This document shows positions 1-8,296 of a stretch of 64,000 nucleotides of DNA, in pieces. The DNA comes from Paenibacillus selenitireducens (GTDB lineage: Bacteria > Bacillota > Bacilli > Paenibacillales > Paenibacillaceae), in contig NZ_MSZX01000003.1 in NCBI RefSeq assembly GCF_002021565.1, forward strand, positions 248,027 through 312,026. Reading direction: 5' to 3'. The notes under the pieces were generated by a model. That model had not been told where the DNA came from. It did no database searches and saw only the letters and a list, made by a program, of their open reading frames with translations. How positions within the stretch are numbered: position 1 is the stretch's first letter; each line of letters starts with the position of its first letter. The translations under genes and the position numbers were made by a program.

Positions 1-74
1 AAACGAAATGGATAGAGTTTTAGATTACATCTGAGACGCTATCCATTCTTATTTCTGAGAGAAGGAGATTGACG

Positions 75-530
75 ATGATTCATTGGAATGAAGAAACTGT
101 AATTGACGCAAATATAGAAAAGGTATGGAACCTGTTCGCACTGGAGAACATTCATCGCATTATGCCGCATGTCATTGAGAATGAAGTCATTGAACAGCAT
201 GAAGGCGTTGTCGGTACGAAGTATCGTCAGAAGTATAAACAGGGCAAGCGTGTTGAGACGTATATTGTTGAAGATCTGGCTTATGAGAATACACCGGACA
301 AAAAACATAACACCATAGGTTTCACCTTAGCCAAAGCTTTTGAGATTAAGGCGTCATTTACACTCATAAAGATCGATGATGAGCATACCGAATTTAACTA
401 TAGCGGTCAAAATAGAGGAGTAAATTGGTTGGGTAAGCTGATGCTGAAGCTTGGGGGAACCCGAAATAACGATAAAGTCATACTTAACTTTATGGAACTT
501 GTGCGGCAAGAAGCGATGAAAGACTTGTAA
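75..530 (+). CDS. SRPBCC family protein (polyketide cyclase/START-like fold)
   Basis: A 151-residue protein with the SRPBCC layout: an N-terminal strand (IHWNEETVIDANIEKVW), a helix, then alternating strands and a long C-terminal helix from about residue 128. It is cytosolic, with no signal peptide or membrane segment. Proteins of this fold bind hydrophobic ligands; the ligand here cannot be read from sequence. I start at ATG 75 rather than the in-frame TTG at 69 because GAAGGAG at 61-67 lies at ideal spacing for the ATG. A terminator follows at 599-637, so it is probably monocistronic. Fold call is good, function unknown. Confidence 0.75.
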   Translation: MIHWNEETVIDANIEKVWNLFALENIHRIMPHVIENEVIEQHEGVVGTKYRQKYKQGKRVETYIVEDLAYENTPDKKHNTIGFTLAKAFEIKASFTLIKIDDEHTEFNYSGQNRGVNWLGKLMLKLGGTRNNDKVILNFMELVRQEAMKDL

Positions 531-598
531 TCTAGACGATCAAGGGATCGAAATGCCGGTTGATGGCGGTGTGACAGCGAAATAAGATCTTCATACGT

Positions 599-637
599 AA
601 GGCTCCGTCGCGACATTCGTGATGGAGCCTTTGTTTT
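599..637 (+). terminator. Rho-independent terminator after the SRPBCC gene
   Basis: AAGGCTCC at 599-606 pairs with GGAGCCTT at 624-631. The 17-nt loop can pair further, and a short T-rich run follows. Confidence 0.7.
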
Positions 638-647
638 GCAGGAGTAT

Positions 648-676
648 TTGACACCCAAGTATAACCGCGCTATAAT
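648..676 (+). promoter_or_regulatory. Consensus sigma-A promoter for the VOC dioxygenase
   Basis: TTGACA at 648-653 and TATAAT at 671-676 are both perfect matches with a 17-bp spacer. Such a strong promoter normally needs repression, which fits the operator overlapping its -10 box. Confidence 0.85.
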
Positions 677-695
677 ATCTTTAAATAAAGATATT
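674..695 (+). promoter_or_regulatory. Operator: 9-bp perfect inverted repeat over the -10 box
   Basis: AATATCTTT (674-682) and AAAGATATT (687-695) are perfect reverse complements separated by AAAT. The element overlaps the end of the -10 box and the start site, a repressor position. The TATCTT/AAGATA half-sites resemble MarR-family (MhqR-like) operators that control quinone-responsive dioxygenases in Bacillus; no marR gene is adjacent, so the regulator is inferred. Confidence 0.6.
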
Positions 696-802
696 TAGTT
701 AAAAAATAAATAGGATAGCTCAAAGAATCACATGCTATGAATTATGATTTCAACAGCATGTCCTTTCCTTTGTGAAAGACCAATCGAATGGAGGATGACA
801 AT

Positions 803-1780
803 ATGAACGGTTTAAAAGGGATCCATCACGTAACAGCGATCACAAGCAGCGCGGAGAAGAACTATGCGTTCTTTACGAATGCATTAGGTATGCGCCTCGT
901 GAAAAAGACAGTGAACCAAGACGATATACAGACATATCATTTATTCTTCGCGGATGACAAGGGCAGCGCGGGTACAGATATGACTTTCTTTGACTTCCCG
1001 GGGATTTCGAAGGGAACGCACGGAACGGATGAAATTGCGAAGACCTCCTTCCGTGTGCCGAGCGACGCGGCATTGGATTATTGGGTGCAGCGCTTCGATC
1101 GCCTGAATGTGAAGCATACGGGCATTCAAGCGTTGTTCGGCAAAAAGACGCTTTCCTTTGTGGATTACGATGATCAACAGTACCAATTGATCTCAGATGA
1201 GCATAATGAGGGCGTTCAATCCGGCACGCCATGGCAGAAAGGGCCCATCCCTTTGGATTATGCGATTACAGGCTTAGGACCCATCTTCGTCCGCGTCTCG
1301 GATTTCGATTTCTTCAAGCAAATGATGGAGGAGCTGCTCTTGTTCAAAGAGATCGCGAAAGAAGGTTCGCTTCATTTGTTCGAAGTCGGTGAAGGCGGCA
1401 ATGGCGCTCAAGTTATTGTGGAACATAATGTCATTCTTCCGAGAGCACAGCAAGGCTACGGCACGGTTCACCATGCGGCATTCCGCGTCGAAGACCGCTC
1501 GGTGCTGGAAGAATGGATCAAACGTCTGGATCGTTATAAATTCCCGAATTCCGGATACGTCAATCGCCACTTCTTCGAATCCTTGTACGCAAGAGTCTCG
1601 CCGCAAATTCTATTCGAATTCGCGACGGACGGCCCAGGATTCATGGGTGATGAACCCTATGAGACACTTGGGGAGAAGCTGTCACTTCCGCCGTTCCTAG
1701 AAGCGAAACGCGAGTATATCGAGAGTGTGGTCCGTCCGATCGATACGGTGCGCAGTACGAAGGAATTTGTAAAAGAATAA
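803..1780 (+). CDS. VOC family ring-cleaving dioxygenase (MhqO-like)
   Basis: About 325 residues with two vicinal-oxygen-chelate modules. The first starts at GIHHVTAITS near the N-terminus; the second carries HHAAFRVED near residue 225 and a metal-ligand Glu in ILFEFATDGPGF. The length matches the Bacillus MhqO/MhqA glyoxalase-dioxygenase group, which degrades hydroquinone- or catechol-type compounds using a metal centre. Start ATG 803 is preferred over ATG 788 because GGAGG at 790-794 sits 8 nt upstream of it. The strong promoter with overlapping operator suggests induction by an electrophile or quinone. Substrate is inferred from family only. Confidence 0.85.
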   Translation: MNGLKGIHHVTAITSSAEKNYAFFTNALGMRLVKKTVNQDDIQTYHLFFADDKGSAGTDMTFFDFPGISKGTHGTDEIAKTSFRVPSDAALDYWVQRFDRLNVKHTGIQALFGKKTLSFVDYDDQQYQLISDEHNEGVQSGTPWQKGPIPLDYAITGLGPIFVRVSDFDFFKQMMEELLLFKEIAKEGSLHLFEVGEGGNGAQVIVEHNVILPRAQQGYGTVHHAAFRVEDRSVLEEWIKRLDRYKFPNSGYVNRHFFESLYARVSPQILFEFATDGPGFMGDEPYETLGEKLSLPPFLEAKREYIESVVRPIDTVRSTKEFVKE

Positions 1781-1790
1781 CGCTGCCATC

Positions 1791-1819
1791 TTTACCCAAT
1801 TGGGATATTTTGATATTAT
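1791..1819 (+). promoter_or_regulatory. Sigma-A promoter of the T-box transcript
   Basis: TTTACC at 1791-1796 and TATTAT at 1814-1819 with a 17-bp spacer. This places the start about 12 nt before stem I of the T-box leader. Confidence 0.6.
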
Positions 1820-1837
1820 GTTAGGAATATTCCAAAT

Positions 1838-2127
1838 GCGTTGAAGAGAAGAGTAAATACATCGGATTTTGTAACAGAGAGCTCCGGCAGCTGAAAAGGA
1901 GTACGGAATCATGTATTGAACCAAGACTCTGAGCATCACATCGGACCTAGTATTGCGGGATGGTGTGACAGGGGCTCCTGTTATCGAGCTAGAGTATAAA
2001 CACCGGGTTGTACCCGATGTCGTACTTGAAGAGGTTAATATGGCGACATATTAACGAATCTGAGGTGGTACCGCGAAATCCAAATCTCGTCCTCAAGACT
2101 ACGGTCTTGGGGGTGGGATTTTTTTGT
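1838..2127 (+). promoter_or_regulatory. T-box riboswitch leader upstream of an MFS transporter
   Basis: The 14-nt T-box GAGGTGGTACCGCG is at 2062-2075, with TGGT (2066-2069) as the tRNA-acceptor pairing bases. Upstream, stem I has an AGTA motif at 1852-1855, the AGAGAGC/GCTGAAAAG apical signature, and pairing AATACAT/ATGTATT around the specifier loop. Downstream is an intrinsic terminator (2081-2127: CCTCAAGAC / GTCTTGGGG, then seven Ts) that competes with the antiterminator. The specifier follows GAA at 1918-1920: read as CCA (Pro, 1921-1923) or CAA (Gln, 1922-1924). The variable U of TGGT pairs best with an A discriminator, which favours proline, but this is not settled. Confidence 0.9.
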
Positions 2128-2180
2128 TGTGTCATAGCCATCGGAGATGGAACAATCTCGATTCATAAAGGAGCATTTCC

Positions 2181-3434
2181 ATGAATAGGAAACAATTCTT
2201 AGAAAATTGGAAGTATCCTTCCATTTTATTGCTTGGCATCGGTATCTCGAACATAGGATCATGGATTTATTTTATTGCACTGAACTTGATCGTGCTGGAT
2301 ATGACGAAGTCGCCTTTTGCGGTATCGGTGCTGTATATCTTGAAGCCTATTGCGACACTGCTCACCAATCTGTGGTCCGGCAGTTTCATTGACCGTAGGA
2401 ATAAGCGGAACGCCATGGCTTTACTTGATATGCTGCGGGCTGTTTTCATCGCGTTATTACCTATAATTTCATCCACATGGTATATCTATATGCTCGTCAT
2501 TTTCATCAACATGGCTGATTCCATGTTCGGTCCCGCATCGATGACGTATATCACGAAGCTCATTCCGCAGGAAAATCGGCAACGCTTTAACTCGCTTCAC
2601 AGCTTAATCAGCTCAGGAGCGTTTCTGATCGGCCCAGCTGTCGCTGGACTATTGTTCCTGCTGGGTTCGCCACTACTCGCCATATACATCAATGCAGCGG
2701 CATTATTGATTTCAGGTGTGATCACGCTTTTCTTACCGAACTTGGAGGAATCGACAATCGTCGGGCAACGTGAGTCAAAGCCGAAGATGTCATTCGCCGT
2801 CATCCAAGATGATTGGAAGGCGGTTATGCGGTTCTATCGCAGCCATGTTTATATTATGGCGATTTGCTTGCTGTTCGGGGGTGTTATGGTGGTCATGGCA
2901 TCCGCTGTCGACTCACTCGAGGCTTCGTTTGCTACACTCGTGCTGCATTTGACTGAAAGTGAATATGGCGTACTCGTCAGCATCGCGGGAGCAGGGATTA
3001 TTATAGGAGCGATGGTAAATACTTTAATTGTCAAAAAAATTGCGGTTTCATCGATGATCGGCATAGGTACAATCGGCGTATGCTTCGGTTATTTGATCTT
3101 TGCTGTCTCCCATACATTCTTTTTCGCGGGAGCAGGATTTTTCACGCTGGCATTCTGCCTGGCCTTTGTGAACGCAGGATTCGCGACCTTCTATCAAAAT
3201 AATGTTCCCGTGGATATGATGGGGAGGATCGGAAGTCTGAACGGATTTATTCATGCCGTATTCATCATCTTGGCAACAGCCGCGCTTGGGCTTGCTTCCG
3301 AATGGTTCTCCTTGCGTATGGTCATCATCATCGGGGTGCTCGTGATGGTCGTGTTGGGGGCGATGTTATGCGCGTTCGTATTGCAGTCTTCGAAGAAACC
3401 TTATTATGTAACGGCATCAAGCCTTAAAGGATAA
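2181..3434 (+). CDS. MFS transporter (MFS_3 / EntS-like efflux type)
   Basis: 417 residues with about twelve hydrophobic segments and the conserved loop between segments 2 and 3 (SGSFIDRRNKRNAMALLD, a variant of the GxLxDRxGRR motif). The family contains mainly drug and siderophore exporters of the cytoplasmic membrane. AAAGGAG at 2167-2173 supports ATG 2181. The gene is the only one behind the T-box, so its expression should rise when one specific tRNA is uncharged. This suggests transport of an amino acid or an amino-acid-derived compound, or export of an inhibitor of that aminoacyl-tRNA synthetase. Substrate unknown. Confidence 0.8.
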   Translation: MNRKQFLENWKYPSILLLGIGISNIGSWIYFIALNLIVLDMTKSPFAVSVLYILKPIATLLTNLWSGSFIDRRNKRNAMALLDMLRAVFIALLPIISSTWYIYMLVIFINMADSMFGPASMTYITKLIPQENRQRFNSLHSLISSGAFLIGPAVAGLLFLLGSPLLAIYINAAALLISGVITLFLPNLEESTIVGQRESKPKMSFAVIQDDWKAVMRFYRSHVYIMAICLLFGGVMVVMASAVDSLEASFATLVLHLTESEYGVLVSIAGAGIIIGAMVNTLIVKKIAVSSMIGIGTIGVCFGYLIFAVSHTFFFAGAGFFTLAFCLAFVNAGFATFYQNNVPVDMMGRIGSLNGFIHAVFIILATAALGLASEWFSLRMVIIIGVLVMVVLGAMLCAFVLQSSKKPYYVTASSLKG

Positions 3435-3445
3435 AATAACGAAAT

Positions 3446-3490
3446 AACAGCCTCTTGCCAACGAATCTTAGGGTATAGAGGCTGTTGTTA
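3446..3490 (+). terminator. Terminator after the MFS gene
   Basis: AACAGCCTCT (3446-3455) pairs with AGAGGCTGTT (3477-3486). The T-tract is weak, so efficiency is uncertain. Confidence 0.55.
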
Positions 3491-3503
3491 TGTGTGCTCA
3501 TTT

Positions 3504-3519
3504 TTGTGCAAATGCACAA
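3504..3519. promoter_or_regulatory. Perfect palindromic operator, probably for the CdaR-type regulator
   Basis: TTGTGCAAATGCACAA is a perfect 7-2-7 inverted repeat centred about 65 bp before the predicted start of the gntP-type transcript. A 13-of-16 match recurs at 7223-7238 upstream of the regulator gene. The gntP promoter has a perfect -10 (TATAAT 3564-3569) but no credible -35, as expected for an activated promoter. CdaR-type proteins are activators in Escherichia coli. Confidence 0.6.
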
Positions 3520-3563
3520 TACATTTCGTCCGTTTTTCAATATTTTTATTCGGGTACAGACCT

Positions 3564-3569
3564 TATAAT
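3564..3569 (+). promoter_or_regulatory. -10 box of the glycerate operon
   Basis: TATAAT lies 38 bp before the gntP start codon and has no -35 hexamer at 16-18 bp spacing. Activator dependence through the palindrome at 3504-3519 is inferred. Confidence 0.5.
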
Positions 3570-3606
3570 GAAAGCGTGTTCAACAAATGCATAGGGGGTA
3601 TGACAG

Positions 3607-4902
3607 ATGGATTTTACGATCAGTTGGATTGGAGCTCTTATAGGTCTTGGAATCGCGATCGTTTTGATACTAAGAAAGCTTAATCCGGTATATGCATTAT
3701 TTCTAGGAGCAATTGTAGGCGCTTTAATTGGGGGCGCAAATTTAGAACAAACGATTAATGTACTTGTTAGTGGAACGCAAAGTGTCATGGGGACGGTCAT
3801 CCGGGTTCTTGCCGCAGGTGTGCTGGCCGGGGTCATGATGGAGTCGGGGGCAGCCGAGACGATTGCACAAGCCATCGTGAAGAAATTCGGCGGGGGTAAA
3901 GCCATTCTCGCCTTAGCCTTAGCGACGATGATTATTACCGCAGTAGGCGTATTTATTCCCGTTGCCGTATTGATCGTTGCACCGATTGCCCTGTCTGTAG
4001 GGAACAAAATGGGGATCTCCAAAATCGCGCTGCTTCTTGCCTTATCGGGTGGAGGTAAAGCAGGGAATATCATTTCACCGAATCCGAATACGATTGCAGC
4101 AGCACGGGGATTTAACTTGGATTTAAGCCATGTCATGTTGGCGGGCATCATTCCTGCGATCTGTGGTTTGATTGTAACCGTAATCATTGCTTCAATGCTA
4201 AAGAATAAAGGCGTTATGGTATCGAATGAAGAAGCAGTAGATAACAATAAGGCCGATACTTCCAACTACCCGACGCTTGGCAAAGCCATTGTCGCTCCGG
4301 TTGTGGCCATCATTCTGCTTATGATTAATCCGATCGGCTCGCTCTCTGGAATTGAAGCACTTGCCAAATTCAAGGTGGATGCGATGTACATTCTACCGAT
4401 TGCCGGTATTGTCGGCATGCTAGCGATGGGGCAAGGCAAGAAAATTTTGCAATATACTACATCCGGTATTAACAAAATGACAGCAACGGTATTGATCTTA
4501 ATTGGTGCAGGCGGGATTGCAGGGCTGATCTCGGCATCTGACTTATCTACGCAGGTTGTAAGCTTGATCGAGGCTTCGGGTATCTCCGGAACCTTCCTAG
4601 CTCCAATATCCGGTATTCTGATGGCAGCCGCAACGGCTTCTACGTCGACGGGTGTTATCCTGGCTACAGGATCGTTCGGACAAGCGATTCTGAATATGGG
4701 TACGGCACCGCTCGCTGCAGCAGTGATGGTGCATACCGGGGCAACGGTCATTGACTCCTTGCCTCAAGGCAACTACTTCCATGTCACGGCGGACAGCATG
4801 AAGATGAGCATCAAGCAACGGATGGGGCTTATTCCTTACGAGGCCATTGTAGGTGGAACAATGACAATTGTTGCAACGTTAATCTACGGATTTCTGTTCT
4901 AA
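3607..4902 (+). CDS. GntP family permease, probably glycerate uptake
   Basis: 431 residues, almost wholly hydrophobic with about 12-14 membrane segments and the Gly/Ala-rich GntP signatures (ESGAAETIAQAIVKKFGGG near residues 79-98, GGGKAGNIISPNPNT near 150-164). GntP proteins are proton symporters for gluconate and related hydroxy-acids. The gene is followed after 21 bp by glycerate kinase and faces a CdaR-type regulator, so glycerate is the most likely substrate. ATG 3607 follows GGGGG at 3594-3598. Substrate is inferred from context. Confidence 0.88.
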   Translation: MDFTISWIGALIGLGIAIVLILRKLNPVYALFLGAIVGALIGGANLEQTINVLVSGTQSVMGTVIRVLAAGVLAGVMMESGAAETIAQAIVKKFGGGKAILALALATMIITAVGVFIPVAVLIVAPIALSVGNKMGISKIALLLALSGGGKAGNIISPNPNTIAAARGFNLDLSHVMLAGIIPAICGLIVTVIIASMLKNKGVMVSNEEAVDNNKADTSNYPTLGKAIVAPVVAIILLMINPIGSLSGIEALAKFKVDAMYILPIAGIVGMLAMGQGKKILQYTTSGINKMTATVLILIGAGGIAGLISASDLSTQVVSLIEASGISGTFLAPISGILMAAATASTSTGVILATGSFGQAILNMGTAPLAAAVMVHTGATVIDSLPQGNYFHVTADSMKMSIKQRMGLIPYEAIVGGTMTIVATLIYGFLF

Positions 4903-4923
4903 TATAAGATATGGGGTGAGAAG

Positions 4924-6066
4924 ATGAGAGAGAAAACATTTGTATTGGCACCGGACTCCTTTAAAGAGAGCATGACGGCAAAAGAGGTATGTATCGCGAT
5001 GGAGCAGGGAATACGCAAGGTCTTCCCGACGGCTAATTATATTCATGTCCCGATGGCAGACGGCGGCGAGGGGACGGTACAGTCGCTTGTTGATGCTTCT
5101 GGTGGACAAATTCATTACAAAGAAGTCATGGGCCCCCTTGGACAGACGGTAACGGCCAAGTACGGAATTCTGGGCGACGGCCAGACGGCAGCGATCGAGA
5201 TGGCCTCCGCGAGCGGCATTCATTTGGTCACGAAGGAAACCAAGAACCCACTCATCACGACGACCTATGGGACAGGGGAATTGATTCGGGAATGTCTGGA
5301 TCAAGGGATCAACAAGATCATTATCGGGATCGGCGGAAGCGCGACGAACGACGGCGGAACAGGGATGGCGGAGGCGCTTGGTGCAAAATTCCTGGACGAG
5401 GAAGGCAATCTTCTTCCGCGCGGCGGGGGCCGTCTGGATAAGCTGGCTAGCATTGATATTTCCTCGCTTGACGAACGTCTCCAGCATGTCGAGATGATCG
5501 TAGCTTGTGACGTAACCAATCCGTTATGTGGAGAACATGGCGCGTCGCATGTGTTCGGCCCGCAAAAAGGAGCAACGCCTGACATGGTGCTTCAGCTGGA
5601 CCGTAACCTTGCGCATTATGCGGAAGTCGTGAAGCAGCAGCTGGACAAAGACGTGCGGGATATCCCAGGCGCCGGCGCTGCAGGCGGTTTGGGCGCAGGA
5701 TTGTTGATTTTCACCCAAGCTACGCTGCAAAAAGGTATTGAAATTGTGATTGAGTATACCGGCTTGAGAGAGAAGCTTGCCGATGCGGACTATGTGTTCA
5801 CAGGCGAAGGCGGCATTGACTTCCAGACCAAATTCGGTAAGACCCCTTACGGTGTAGCGAAGGCAGCCAAAGAGGCCGACAAAAAAGTCATTGCGGTAGC
5901 GGGGTACATTGGAGAAGGCATTGAAGCGCTCTATACCGAAGGCATTGATGCCGTATTCGGCATTGTTCCTGGGGCGGCTGATTTGGAGAAGCTGTTGTCT
6001 GAGGGAGCACAGAACGTAGAGCGGACTTGCGAAAATATCGCGCGAGTTCTTCGATTCAGCGAATGA
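4924..6066 (+). CDS. Glycerate kinase (class I, GarK/GlxK type)
   Basis: 380 residues, the usual family length, with all signature motifs: APDSFKESMTA at the N-terminus, PMADGGEGT near 41-49, GIGGSATNDGGTG near 136-148, GAGAAGGLGAG near 248-258 and GEGGIDFQTKFGKTP near 293-307. It phosphorylates D-glycerate with ATP, and PF02595 GarK-type enzymes give 2-phosphoglycerate, which enters lower glycolysis. It is cotranscribed with the upstream permease and ends at a bidirectional terminator shared with the convergent regulator. Family assignment is firm; the 2-phosphoglycerate product is by family. Confidence 0.95.
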   Translation: MREKTFVLAPDSFKESMTAKEVCIAMEQGIRKVFPTANYIHVPMADGGEGTVQSLVDASGGQIHYKEVMGPLGQTVTAKYGILGDGQTAAIEMASASGIHLVTKETKNPLITTTYGTGELIRECLDQGINKIIIGIGGSATNDGGTGMAEALGAKFLDEEGNLLPRGGGRLDKLASIDISSLDERLQHVEMIVACDVTNPLCGEHGASHVFGPQKGATPDMVLQLDRNLAHYAEVVKQQLDKDVRDIPGAGAAGGLGAGLLIFTQATLQKGIEIVIEYTGLREKLADADYVFTGEGGIDFQTKFGKTPYGVAKAAKEADKKVIAVAGYIGEGIEALYTEGIDAVFGIVPGAADLEKLLSEGAQNVERTCENIARVLRFSE

Positions 6067-6080
6067 GAAATGGTATGACA

Positions 6081-6120
6081 AGAGCAGCGCCTCGAAGGTT
6101 TCGTCCGAGGCCGCTGCTCT
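6081..6120. terminator. Bidirectional terminator between glycerate kinase and cdaR-type gene
   Basis: AGAGCAGCG (6081-6089) pairs with CGCTGCTCT (6112-6120), with an inner CCTCG/CGAGG stem and A/T runs on both sides. Confidence 0.8.
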
Positions 6121-7149
6121 TTATTTGTATAGAGACAATAATCCATGGGTGAGTTCAAATAGCTGCAGTACATTTCGCGGGTCTTTTCCTGTGATGGAAT
6201 GGATCCGTTTGAGGCGGTATTGCAGCGTGTTGCGATGAATATTGAGCTCGGCCGCCGTGAGCGAGACGCTGCAATCATGGTTAATAAAGCTCCGCAAGGT
6301 CTCCATCATGTCCATCGTATCCTCTAATTTGCTGACAACGTTCAAGTTGTTACTCAGATCCGCATGGCTTAGCTTAACAAGGAAATCGACCTCGTCATAA
6401 GCAACGACCCGCGATGGCAGGTTGAGGGCAACCAATACATTCATTGCCGACTTGGCCTGGTAGTAGCTTTCTGCAATGCTGCTCTTCAGATTTCCGATGG
6501 CGATTAACGCATCATTCTGATGCTGCAGCATCGTCTGTATGAGTTTATCTGTACTTTTAGCGTTCTGAACCATAATGAGATGGGTGTCTTCTTCCATGAC
6601 GAATGACGGGTAGAGCAGCAAGCTCTTTGCGGATTCCTCATTCCACGTGAAATTTTTGACATACAGGACTACGGTCTTTAGAAGCAAATCGATCTTATAC
6701 GTTGAAGCTTCTTTTTTGAGTTTTTGCGAATAGGCCCCCTGGTGTTGAAGCAGCATTTCTAGAAAAGCTTTTTTGCGATTCGCTTCATGAGCCAGGTTTT
6801 TTAAGGCGGTACCTTGCTCGATCAGCAGCGCTACCGTTGTTCTTACAATGTTGCAAAAGGGTCTTACTTCATTCGGATTGCCGGTAATCCCTATGACGCC
6901 TACGCGTTTGTGGTCGATCACAATGGGCTCGTTGGTTCCTTTCTTCTCAAAGCGGCCATCATCCCATACTTCAATCATTTTTCCCGTGGCCAAAGCTTTT
7001 ACCGCACCTTGGTGAATCGTGCCTACCCGCCCTTTATTCCCACTGCCGATGATGACGCCTTGGTCATTCATGATATTGATGTTATAGGGGATGTCTTTCA
7101 TCATTTTATCGACGATGTCTTGTGCCTGTTGCTCGGAAAGCTGGAACAA
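6121..7149 (-). CDS. CdaR family sugar-diacid/glycerate-responsive transcriptional regulator
   Basis: 342 residues. The N-terminal ~130 residues form the sugar-diacid recognition domain (QDIVDKMMKDIPYNINIMND, GRVGTIHQGA, VGVIGITGNPNEVRPFC). A GGDEF-like middle region follows, then the C-terminal PucR/CdaR helix-turn-helix (AELNIHRNTLQYRLKRI near 305-321). E. coli CdaR activates glucarate, galactarate and glycerate genes. Here the gene is convergent to the permease-kinase pair, and palindrome TTGTGCA-type sites lie before both transcripts, so it probably controls glycerate use and itself. Confidence 0.9.
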   Translation of the reverse strand: MFQLSEQQAQDIVDKMMKDIPYNINIMNDQGVIIGSGNKGRVGTIHQGAVKALATGKMIEVWDDGRFEKKGTNEPIVIDHKRVGVIGITGNPNEVRPFCNIVRTTVALLIEQGTALKNLAHEANRKKAFLEMLLQHQGAYSQKLKKEASTYKIDLLLKTVVLYVKNFTWNEESAKSLLLYPSFVMEEDTHLIMVQNAKSTDKLIQTMLQHQNDALIAIGNLKSSIAESYYQAKSAMNVLVALNLPSRVVAYDEVDFLVKLSHADLSNNLNVVSKLEDTMDMMETLRSFINHDCSVSLTAAELNIHRNTLQYRLKRIHSITGKDPRNVLQLFELTHGLLSLYK

Positions 7150-7222
7150 TTCAAGGCCCTCCCTTCCTGATGCTAGTATGGTGCAATATCCTGCTTCTCA
7201 TATTGTGAAAGTTTGAACTTGT

Positions 7223-7238
7223 TTGTGCAGATGAACGA
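7223..7238. promoter_or_regulatory. Imperfect copy of the CdaR-type operator
   Basis: TTGTGCAGATGAACGA matches the palindrome at 3504-3519 at 13 of 16 positions. It lies about 75 bp upstream of the regulator's start codon, suggesting autoregulation. Confidence 0.5.
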
Positions 7239-7356
7239 GATTTCTTTTATCATATCATAACCAGGATGAGATCTCAGCAGCACCCTACGGCGCAAGCTGG
7301 ATCGCGCTTCCGACAAATGGTAATATTATCCCATAACGATGATAGGAGGGTCCACC

Positions 7357-7842
7357 ATGTTAGCTGTCATAGAACAAACGGAGGTTGGATATACCGCGCG
7401 AATGGAACGTCGTTGGAAGCATAGCGTTCAGAAGGTATGGTCCATGTTGACAGACAATGACATGCTTGCGAAATGGTTCGTCGAGCTTCAGGTCGAGGAG
7501 CTGGCTATAGGCGGTCTAATGAAGTTCGATATGCAGAACGGTACGTTCGAGGAGATGAGAATTACCGATCTTACCCTTAATTCTGTCTTGGAATATACAT
7601 GGGGGGAAGACCAGGTTCGTTTTGAACTTTATCCGGAGCAAGAGGGCTGTCGGTTGGTCTTTCAAGAGAAGATTCATCGGTTAACGGATCATACATCCAG
7701 GGATCTTGCCGGCTGGCATGTATGTTTGGATGTGATCAGCGCCTTACTGGATGACAGGACGCTTGAATCGCGCCAGAGTGAATGGAATAGACTGCATCCG
7801 CAGTATGTACAGTTGATTGAACGATTGAAGGAAAGGGGATAA
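7357..7842 (+). CDS. SRPBCC (AHSA1-like) domain protein
   Basis: 161 residues with the AHSA1-type START fold: ARMERRWKHSVQKVWSMLTDNDMLAKWFVE at the N-terminus and TWGEDQVRFEL and GWHVCLDVISALLD further on. This is typical of small Bacillales ligand-binding proteins. Start ATG 7357 is chosen over ATG 7339 because AGGAGGG at 7344-7350 lies 6 nt before it. It is followed after 3 bp by the DUF4180 gene, so the two are translated from one mRNA. Ligand unknown. Confidence 0.8.
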   Translation: MLAVIEQTEVGYTARMERRWKHSVQKVWSMLTDNDMLAKWFVELQVEELAIGGLMKFDMQNGTFEEMRITDLTLNSVLEYTWGEDQVRFELYPEQEGCRLVFQEKIHRLTDHTSRDLAGWHVCLDVISALLDDRTLESRQSEWNRLHPQYVQLIERLKERG

Positions 7843-7845
7843 ACC

Positions 7846-8214
7846 ATGGAAGTGCGGGTAGATCAACAAGGGAGCTCTAGGGTAGCCGTCATTTCAAGTC
7901 CGGATATCCTGATCAAGGATGTTCAAGATGCCTTAGATTTGATGTCTACGTTACAATATACCGACAATTGCTATAAGTTTGTCATTTATAAATCCAACAT
8001 CACGGAGGATTTCTTCGATTTAAGTACGCGGTTGGCGGGGGAAATTCTGCAGAAGTATATCAATTACCAGGTGAAAATTGCGATTGTCGGAGATTTTAAG
8101 GGGTACACCAGCAAGAGCTTGAAGGATTTTATCTATGAGTGCAATCAAGGTAAAGATGTGTTTTTCGTGGAAAATGAGCAAGCAGCGCTTGAAGCGCTTC
8201 ATCGCTCGGCGTAG
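7846..8214 (+). CDS. DUF4180 domain-containing protein
   Basis: 122 residues, the full length of the DUF4180 family, which has no assigned biochemical role. Visible features are an SSPDILIKDVQDALDLMSTLQY segment, the FFDLSTRLAGEILQKYINY helix and the IAIVGDFKGYTSKSLKDFIYECNQG strand-loop-helix resembling an anti-sigma-antagonist-like alpha/beta fold. Cytosolic. It is cotranscribed with the SRPBCC gene upstream and followed by a terminator. Family call by sequence resemblance. Confidence 0.75.
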   Translation: MEVRVDQQGSSRVAVISSPDILIKDVQDALDLMSTLQYTDNCYKFVIYKSNITEDFFDLSTRLAGEILQKYINYQVKIAIVGDFKGYTSKSLKDFIYECNQGKDVFFVENEQAALEALHRSA

Positions 8215-8231
8215 CCAATGATTTGAAGCAG

Positions 8232-8267
8232 CGTCAAAGACACCGGTCGGGTCTTTGGCGTTTTTTT
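8232..8267 (+). terminator. Rho-independent terminator after DUF4180
   Basis: CGTCAAAGAC (8232-8241) pairs with GTCTTTGGCG (8251-8260) with one G-U pair, followed by seven Ts. Confidence 0.85.
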
Positions 8268-8296
8268 GTATGCACCCACTCGCCCCATAATAACTA

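Noticed and set aside
3546-4265. Long minus-strand frame of 239 codons opposite the GntP permease
   Set aside because: Antisense shadow of a hydrophobic Ala/Ile/Val-rich protein; low-complexity translation and no start signals.
5524-6081. Minus-strand frame of 185 codons opposite glycerate kinase
   Set aside because: Shadow frame; the plus-strand glycerate kinase has complete family motifs.
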